NCBI GenBank assembly: GCA_029990205.1
Contig: JAPEKQ010000028.1
Span: 282 to 19,628 of the forward strand
DNA length: 19,347 nucleotides
From: a bacterium
Lineage (GTDB): Bacteria; Joyebacterota; Joyebacteria; Joyebacterales; Joyebacteraceae
Reading direction: 5' to 3'
Shown piece by piece: positions 15,787 through 19,347 of the stretch. Both the position numbers and the translations under genes were made by a program. The first letter of the stretch is position 1. Every line of letters starts with the position of its first letter. The notes under the pieces were generated by a model. That model made no database searches and had not been told where the DNA came from. It saw only the letters and a list, made by a program, of their open reading frames with translations.

Positions 15787-15978
15787 CCAAATGTCACATA
15801 TTGTAGTAAGGTGGTCGATGAGGCTAGAGGGAAGTCGAATCGCTGGCACGAGCCGCAACGCGAGGAGGTACCCGATGGTCGTGTGATGAGTACTGCATGT
15901 TCGTTCGTTTGTCAGTTCGTTTGCTCGCTGCCGGTCGAATCCGCGACCGGCGTTCTCTCAACGAAAGGTGGAACACCG
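15787..15978 (+). promoter_or_regulatory. Long structured 5' leader with micro-ORF and hairpin
   Basis: This covers most of the 313-bp gap 15666-15978. It holds a very strong Shine-Dalgarno GAGGAGGT (15862-15869) 5 nt before ATG-GTC-GTG-TGA (15875-15886), a three-residue ORF. Its TGA shares an A with another ATG (15886) that is in frame with the gene downstream. Two copies of TTCGTTTG (15904-15911, 15916-15923) follow. A perfect 8-bp hairpin comes next (GCCGGTCG 15930-15937, CGACCGGC 15944-15951, 6-nt loop). It ends 12 nt before the gene's own Shine-Dalgarno (15964-15971). The layout could allow translational control. I recognise no known riboswitch class. Confidence 0.45.
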
Positions 15979-17031
15979 ATGAAGCGTACACTCATCATTG
16001 TTCTCACGCTGCTCGTGATCTCGAGCGTCGCGTTCGCCGGCAAGATGACGCCGGACGCGAAGTTCTCGACCGAGCCGTTCGCCCCGATGTCCTATCGCGT
16101 CTACAGCGAGGGCTTCGAGGGTACCTTCCCGCCCGCGGGCTGGGTTGTGACCGCTACGAACCCCGACCCGCTCTACACGTGGGTCCAGTACACGCCGGGC
16201 GGCGAGGGCACGTACTGCGCCAGCGTCGTGTACGATCCGGCACTCGTCCCGCAGCTTGAGACGATGAGCTTCACTCATACGCTGGTCGCCGGCGAGCTCC
16301 ACCTGACCTTCCTCGCCATGGCCAGTTACTACTGGGCAGTCGACCCGTACCAGAACTACGACATCTACGTGACGGTCGACGGCGTCACGGTGTGGGACTA
16401 CTTCACCGATTACGGTAGTGTGGCGAGCTACGAGTGGGTCGCCTACGACATCGACCTGGCCGGCTTCGGCTACGTCGGTGGCGAGACGGTCGAGATCGCG
16501 TTCGTCTACACCGGTACCGACGGTGCCCAGGGTGGCTTCGATGCGGTGAGCGTTGGCGAAGAGTACATTCCGCCGCCGCCGCCGGAAGGCGACGTCTGCG
16601 AGACCGCGCTCATTCTCCCGAGCGGCGACTTCGTGGTTACCGGCACGAACGTTGGCTTCGCGAACGACTACCCGCTCGCGTCCGGCAGCTGCACGGGCTA
16701 CAGCGCCTCCGGCCAGGATGTCGTCTACGTGACGAACCTGGACGTCGGTGACGAGCTCACGGTCCTCATGACCACGGACACGGGCTGGGATGACTCGATC
16801 TTCCTGATGACTGACTGCCTCGACCCGTTCGGCAGCTGTGTCATCGGTGCCGACGCCTACCCCGATGGCTCGACGTTCAGCTACGTCGCCACCGAGGCCG
16901 GCACGTACTACCTGGTCGTCAGCGCCTACAGCAGTGGTACCGGCGGCTACACGATCGAGGGTTACAACGGCGGCAGCTACACGCCCGTCGAGGAGTCGAG
17001 CTGGGGCAGCATCAAGGCTCTGTACAGGTAA
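15979..17031 (+). CDS. Secreted protein with choice-of-anchor-J (cleaved-adhesin-like) and PPC domains
   Basis: The 350 residues begin with a signal peptide (1-20, MKRTLIIVLTLLVISSVAFA). A jelly-roll domain of the choice-of-anchor-J/cleaved-adhesin type follows (about 42-193, opening YSEGFEGTFPPAGW). A PPPPPEGD linker (about 197) leads to a PPC-type (pre-peptidase C-terminal) domain to about 335, with four Cys that may pair. The protein ends in a distinct tail, EESSWGSIKALYR. No catalytic residues are seen, so binding or adhesion outside the cell is more likely than catalysis. ATG 15979 is chosen because AAAGGTGG lies 7 nt upstream and the signal peptide starts exactly there. In-frame ATGs at 15784 and 15886 would bury it. 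A strong terminator follows. The domain calls are from memory of the families. Confidence 0.85.
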   Translation: MKRTLIIVLTLLVISSVAFAGKMTPDAKFSTEPFAPMSYRVYSEGFEGTFPPAGWVVTATNPDPLYTWVQYTPGGEGTYCASVVYDPALVPQLETMSFTHTLVAGELHLTFLAMASYYWAVDPYQNYDIYVTVDGVTVWDYFTDYGSVASYEWVAYDIDLAGFGYVGGETVEIAFVYTGTDGAQGGFDAVSVGEEYIPPPPPEGDVCETALILPSGDFVVTGTNVGFANDYPLASGSCTGYSASGQDVVYVTNLDVGDELTVLMTTDTGWDDSIFLMTDCLDPFGSCVIGADAYPDGSTFSYVATEAGTYYLVVSAYSSGTGGYTIEGYNGGSYTPVEESSWGSIKALYR

Positions 17032-17082
17032 GACTCCTGCAGCGCCCCGGCGCATGCCGGCGCACTGCAACCATGCATGAAG

Positions 17083-17112
17083 AAGGGGCGGGGGATCTCC
17101 CCCGCCCCTTTT
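17083..17112 (+). terminator. Strong intrinsic terminator between convergent units
   Basis: A 12-bp GC-rich stem (AAGGGGCGGGGG 17083-17094, CCCCCGCCCCTT 17099-17110) with an ATCT loop runs into TTTTC on the plus strand. It lies 51 nt past the anchor-J/PPC stop and 39 nt past the stop of the opposing gene (17152). On the minus strand TTCTTC follows, so it may also work, less well, for that operon. Confidence 0.85.
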
Positions 17113-17151
17113 CTATCGGCGACCCGCTCTATCCCTGCAGCCGCAACCCTG

Positions 17152-17532
17152 CTACTCAATGGCCGCAGCGGAGCCGTGACCTCTCCCGAGAACCCCGTAC
17201 ACCGTGAACAGCACGCCCGGGATCGCGAGAAACGCGATCGTGAGAACCATGTCCGCCTCGCCGAGCGCCACCAGGAACGTCACCAGACAGGCGAGGCTGA
17301 AGACGCCTCCGATGAGCGGCCACTTCCACGCAAGCAGGTAGCCGACGCACATCCCGATCGGGAAGAGCAGAAGAAGGACGACCTCGAAGTCCTCCGGCGG
17401 GGCCTCGTGCGGATTGACTGCGTACGCGATCATCATCGTCACGCAGAAGAGAACGATGAGAGTTCCCATGATCCTCGCGATCCAGAGGAGCAGCCGAGGA
17501 CCTCTCGAGATGACTGGTTTCTGCAGGCTCAT
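17152..17532 (-). CDS. Small four-helix membrane protein, family member 3 of the operon
   Basis: The 126 residues contain about four hydrophobic helices. The pattern RIMGTLIVLF, then PIGMCVGYLLAWKWPLIGGVFSL, then AIPGVLFTVYGVL recalls a family of small uncharacterised membrane proteins (I think DUF7670; not verified). It shares this layout with the products at 18558-18962 and 18959-19347. GGGAGG precedes ATG 17532 by about 6 nt. A longer in-frame start at 17619 would add an Arg-rich stretch read from the upstream gene and is rejected. The start lies 10 nt after the previous gene's stop, and the gene is last before the terminator. No function can be assigned. Confidence 0.8.
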   Translation of the reverse strand: MSLQKPVISRGPRLLLWIARIMGTLIVLFCVTMMIAYAVNPHEAPPEDFEVVLLLLFPIGMCVGYLLAWKWPLIGGVFSLACLVTFLVALGEADMVLTIAFLAIPGVLFTVYGVLGRGHGSAAAIE

Positions 17533-17542
17533 CACGTCCTCC

Positions 17543-17989
17543 CTATGACTCTCGACTCTCGGCCACTGGCCGTGCCAGCCAGCACGCCTGCACGACCGCG
17601 AGAATCCCCGCCAGGCCACCGGCGACGGCGCAGACGATCAGGACCCGTGACGCAACCGCCATCTCAGGTCCGTGCCTGAAGTACGCGTCGGCCGCGTCCA
17701 GAAAGCACAGCCCGATGAAAATGAGCGCGGCTCCCAGGATGCAGGTCCAGGTGCGACGGCCGCGTCCCGTGCGTCCAGGCGTTCTGGCGAACCGCGCGAA
17801 CAGGATGCCGGACACCAGGAATGCTGCGACATCAAGCCAGAACGCTATGACCGCCGTGATCGGGGTCCCGCCCCGTTCGTGCTCGGTCGTGACCGACGGG
17901 ATGATGCTCGCTACGAGAGCAATGGCGATTGCGATGGAGAGGATCGCACTCACTATCAGGAGCAGCTGGCTGTTCCTCTCGCGAGACAT
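17543..17989 (-). CDS. Hypothetical four-helix membrane protein
   Basis: The 148 residues have four clear hydrophobic segments: near LLLIVSAILSIAIAIALVAS, AFWLDVAAFLVSGILFARFA, ILGAALIFIGLCFL and LIVCAVAGGLAGILAVVQAC. A basic cytoplasmic loop (RTPGRTGRGRRT) lies between helices 2 and 3. It lacks the WKW/GG pattern of its neighbours and I do not recognise the family. AGGAGG stands 5 nt before ATG 17989; the in-frame start at 18010 has no such site. It lies in the operon with 50 nt before it and 10 nt after it. Confidence 0.75.
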   Translation of the reverse strand: MSRERNSQLLLIVSAILSIAIAIALVASIIPSVTTEHERGGTPITAVIAFWLDVAAFLVSGILFARFARTPGRTGRGRRTWTCILGAALIFIGLCFLDAADAYFRHGPEMAVASRVLIVCAVAGGLAGILAVVQACWLARPVAESRES

Positions 17990-18039
17990 GTCTGCCTCCT
18001 CTTCCTGCAACTCGGCAGCACCCCGGCGACTGCCGTCGG

Positions 18040-18558
18040 CTAGTGGTCGTGGTCGAGCTCGTCAAGACTGACCGGATCGTGGTCGAACACCTGCCGGCAG
18101 ATCTCCAGCGTCTCTTCGGTCGGTTCGTACAGAGCGACGATATCCATCGTGACATCGACGACCTCGACACCCTCGCCCGCGAAATCGCAGATCCAGACGA
18201 TCGCGTCGACGCCCGTGGACTCCGCTACCTCCGGAAGCCTGAAGGCCACGTGCTCGAGAAGATCATCGACCGGCGCGCGGCTGAATCCCTGCCGGTGCAG
18301 CTGGCGCTGGAGAGCCTCCATCTCGTCGCTGATCTCCTGCATCCGCGCCGTATCGCCGGCCGCCTCGGCGCGGTCATACTCGCCGACCTTCTCGGTGTGC
18401 GGCAGGTAGCCGGAACGAGCATATGCGATGGCTATGGCGCGATTGTCGTACGTCCCTATGCGGATGGTCCCGTCCGTGGCGCGCGCCGTCGCCGGGATGA
18501 CGCCGGCCGCGATGATCGCGACGCACACCACACAGAACACGACTCTTGCTGATCGCAT
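18040..18558 (-). CDS. Secreted conserved protein of unknown function (GTYDNRA-type)
   Basis: The 172 residues begin with a signal peptide (1-27, ending IPATARA). The mature part opens TIRIGTYDNRAIAIAYARSG and has a charged helical stretch (55-95) ending LHRQGFSRAPVDDLLEHVA. It then has GVDAIVW, GVEVVDVTMDIVALYEP and an acidic His-rich end DHDPVSLDELDHDH. I recall similar hypothetical proteins in Planctomycetes and other phyla with the GT[FY]D-RA and QGF-PV-DLL blocks, but no established role. The coiled middle loosely recalls periplasmic OmpH/Skp-type chaperones, which is weak. ATG 18558 shares one base with the previous stop (TGATG), and GGGGAGGTG lies about 5 nt upstream. The protein is probably periplasmic, working with the membrane proteins of its operon. 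Confidence 0.82.
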   Translation of the reverse strand: MRSARVVFCVVCVAIIAAGVIPATARATDGTIRIGTYDNRAIAIAYARSGYLPHTEKVGEYDRAEAAGDTARMQEISDEMEALQRQLHRQGFSRAPVDDLLEHVAFRLPEVAESTGVDAIVWICDFAGEGVEVVDVTMDIVALYEPTEETLEICRQVFDHDPVSLDELDHDH

Positions 18559-18962
18559 CAGACACCTCCCCGTACTGGTTGCCGTGGCGGCAACGTGGGT
18601 ATGTAGCTGCGACTGAGGTTCCACGCGATGATCGCGAGGATTCCCGGAAGCGCGCCGAACGCCAGGATCGGACCGAGCCATTCGCCGGCGAGCGAGAACT
18701 TGATGTACGTCGCTACGATGCACCCGACACTGATGATCCCGCCGTACACGTCCTTCCATAGAATGAGAAGAAGCCCGAACAGGAATCCGAGCGGATAGAC
18801 GTACATCCACGGATCCACGTCGGTCCATCGCCCCGGAGCGAAGAACGACTCCCCCTCGTCGGGCCAGATGAACGCCAGAACGATGAGAATGAACAGCACC
18901 GCAATGCAGCGCGCCAGGATGCGCAGCACCAGTCCCGCAACGCTGAAGCTCGGGGCGCTCAT
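18558..18962 (-). CDS. Small four-helix membrane protein, family member 2 of the operon
   Basis: The 134 residues have about four hydrophobic helices with the same order as the 17152-17532 product: VLRILARCIAVLFILIVLAF, a polar stretch with DEGES and DVDPW, YPLGFLFGLLLILWKDVYGG, then LPGILAIIAW. It is probably a diverged paralogue. The ATG overlaps the preceding stop by 4 nt (ATGA) and AAGGAGG lies 6 nt upstream, so start and coupling are clear. Its own TGA overlaps the next ATG by one base. Function is unknown; the conserved W-K plus G-G turn after helix 2 is the visible hallmark. Confidence 0.83.
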   Translation of the reverse strand: MSAPSFSVAGLVLRILARCIAVLFILIVLAFIWPDEGESFFAPGRWTDVDPWMYVYPLGFLFGLLLILWKDVYGGIISVGCIVATYIKFSLAGEWLGPILAFGALPGILAIIAWNLSRSYIPTLPPRQPVRGGV

Positions 18963-19347
18963 GCGCCGCCTCCTTCCTCGGCACCACCCTCGTCCTCGGC
19001 GCCACCTCCGCTCGCACGGCCGGCAGCGGCCATCCCGGTCTCACCATCGCGTTCCAGGTCGTCGCCCCGCATCAGAAGCAGCACGCCTGCAAGCAGGAGC
19101 GGAGCCGGGAGCAGAAGGGCCACGAACAGCCGCGACCCATCCGGAGTGATCCCCTGCAGGATGAAGAAGTACCCCGTGACGGCTCCAAGCAGGAGGAAGA
19201 TAGCTGCGCCCACGCGCTGCCACCTGAGTGCAAGGAAAGCCGCCAGGAGAGGGACACCTCCCACGAGCAGCTGCGGATTGAAGTCGCCGCTCAGGACCGA
19301 GAAGAGGAACCAGAAACCTCCGACCACGAACCCGAGCACGAGCCCGG
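18959..19347 (-). CDS. Small membrane protein, family member 1, N-terminus beyond window edge
   Basis: About 128 C-terminal residues are visible; the frame stays open to the right edge, so the start is probably outside. Hydrophobic segments run GFVVGGFWFLFSVLSG, LLVGGVPLLAAFLALRWQRV, AAIFLLLGAVTGYFFILQ and LFVALLLPAPLLLAGVLLLM. The PLLAAFLALRWQRVGA block lines up with PIGMCVGYLLAWKWPLIGG and PLGFLFGLLLILWKDVYGG of its two neighbours. A polar Gly/Glu-rich tail of about 35 residues follows the last helix, and its codons also carry the next gene's Shine-Dalgarno. It is the first visible gene of the operon; the promoter is not in the window. Confidence 0.75.
   Translation of the reverse strand, partial: GLVLGFVVGGFWFLFSVLSGDFNPQLLVGGVPLLAAFLALRWQRVGAAIFLLLGAVTGYFFILQGITPDGSRLFVALLLPAPLLLAGVLLLMRGDDLERDGETGMAAAGRASGGGAEDEGGAEEGGGA

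Noticed and set aside
15784-15978. Longer N-terminus for the anchor-J/PPC protein (ATG 15784 or 15886)
   Set aside because: It would bury the signal peptide. The strong Shine-Dalgarno at 15862 serves an out-of-frame ATG, and 15979 has its own site.
18559-19047. N-terminal extension of the secreted unknown protein to 19047
   Set aside because: The extension is a frame-shifted shadow of the small membrane protein gene; the signal peptide starts at 18558 behind a strong Shine-Dalgarno.
1-19347. tRNA, rRNA, CRISPR array, insertion sequence or prophage
   Set aside because: Looked for cloverleaf ends, regularly spaced repeats, transposase motifs and terminal inverted repeats; found none I could support.

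Overview
The window (about 60% or more G+C by eye, with strong G/C bias at third codon positions) is chromosomal DNA of a free-living Gram-negative bacterium. Evidence for an outer membrane is a beta-barrel porin ending in Phe and several secreted proteins with Sec signal peptides. A FlgD-like C-terminal domain with an NPFNPST motif on the subtilase, a gingipain-type C25 peptidase and a choice-of-anchor-J/PPC secreted protein together point to the FCB-related or candidate phyla (Eisenbacteria, Krumholzibacteriota, Latescibacterota and similar). That placement is inference from protein style, not from a marker gene. I see no rRNA, tRNA, CRISPR, insertion sequence or phage gene.

Layout. (1) 1-3112, minus: a large secreted C25 (gingipain-family) peptidase cut by the left edge, with its own promoter. 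(2) 3268-7917, minus: a likely organic-acid unit, in transcription order a DcaP-like outer-membrane porin, AMP-forming acetyl-CoA synthetase and an OFA-family MFS carrier, closed by two tandemly duplicated hairpin terminators. (3) 8128-10328, plus: a CPA2-type cation/proton antiporter whose mRNA looks leaderless, overlapping by 4 nt a soluble EIIA-(P-II-like) two-domain protein. (4) 10580-12964, plus: a secreted KP-43-like subtilase with a FlgD-like tail. (5) 13116-15665, plus: a polytopic protein joining an unknown membrane domain, a UbiA-type prenyltransferase domain with both Asp-rich motifs, and about eight TPRs. (6) 15979-17031, plus: a secreted choice-of-anchor-J plus PPC protein behind a leader of about 190 nt that carries a four-codon micro-ORF. 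(7) 17152-19347, minus: a tightly packed operon of five small genes (three related small membrane proteins, one unrelated four-helix protein, one secreted protein of unknown function), running in from beyond the right edge and converging on a strong terminator at 17083-17112.

How they fit. The porin, Acs and MFS genes can be read as one route: passage of small carboxylates through the outer membrane, uptake through the inner membrane, and activation of acetate to acetyl-CoA. The antiporter and its coupled EIIA/P-II-like partner look like ion homeostasis tied to a phosphorylation or nucleotide signal. The two proteases and the adhesin-like protein belong to a secreted, probably surface-attached, protein-degrading programme. 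The best candidate for something undescribed is the UbiA-TPR fusion; second are the antiporter/EIIA-P-II pair and the small membrane-protein operon.

Regulation is unusually legible. Good sigma-70 type promoters stand out from the GC-rich background, and three of them share the exact extended -10 element TGCTATAAT. Starts were chosen from Shine-Dalgarno spacing, in-frame stops, promoter position and signal peptides. Several genes are shorter than their longest open frame.
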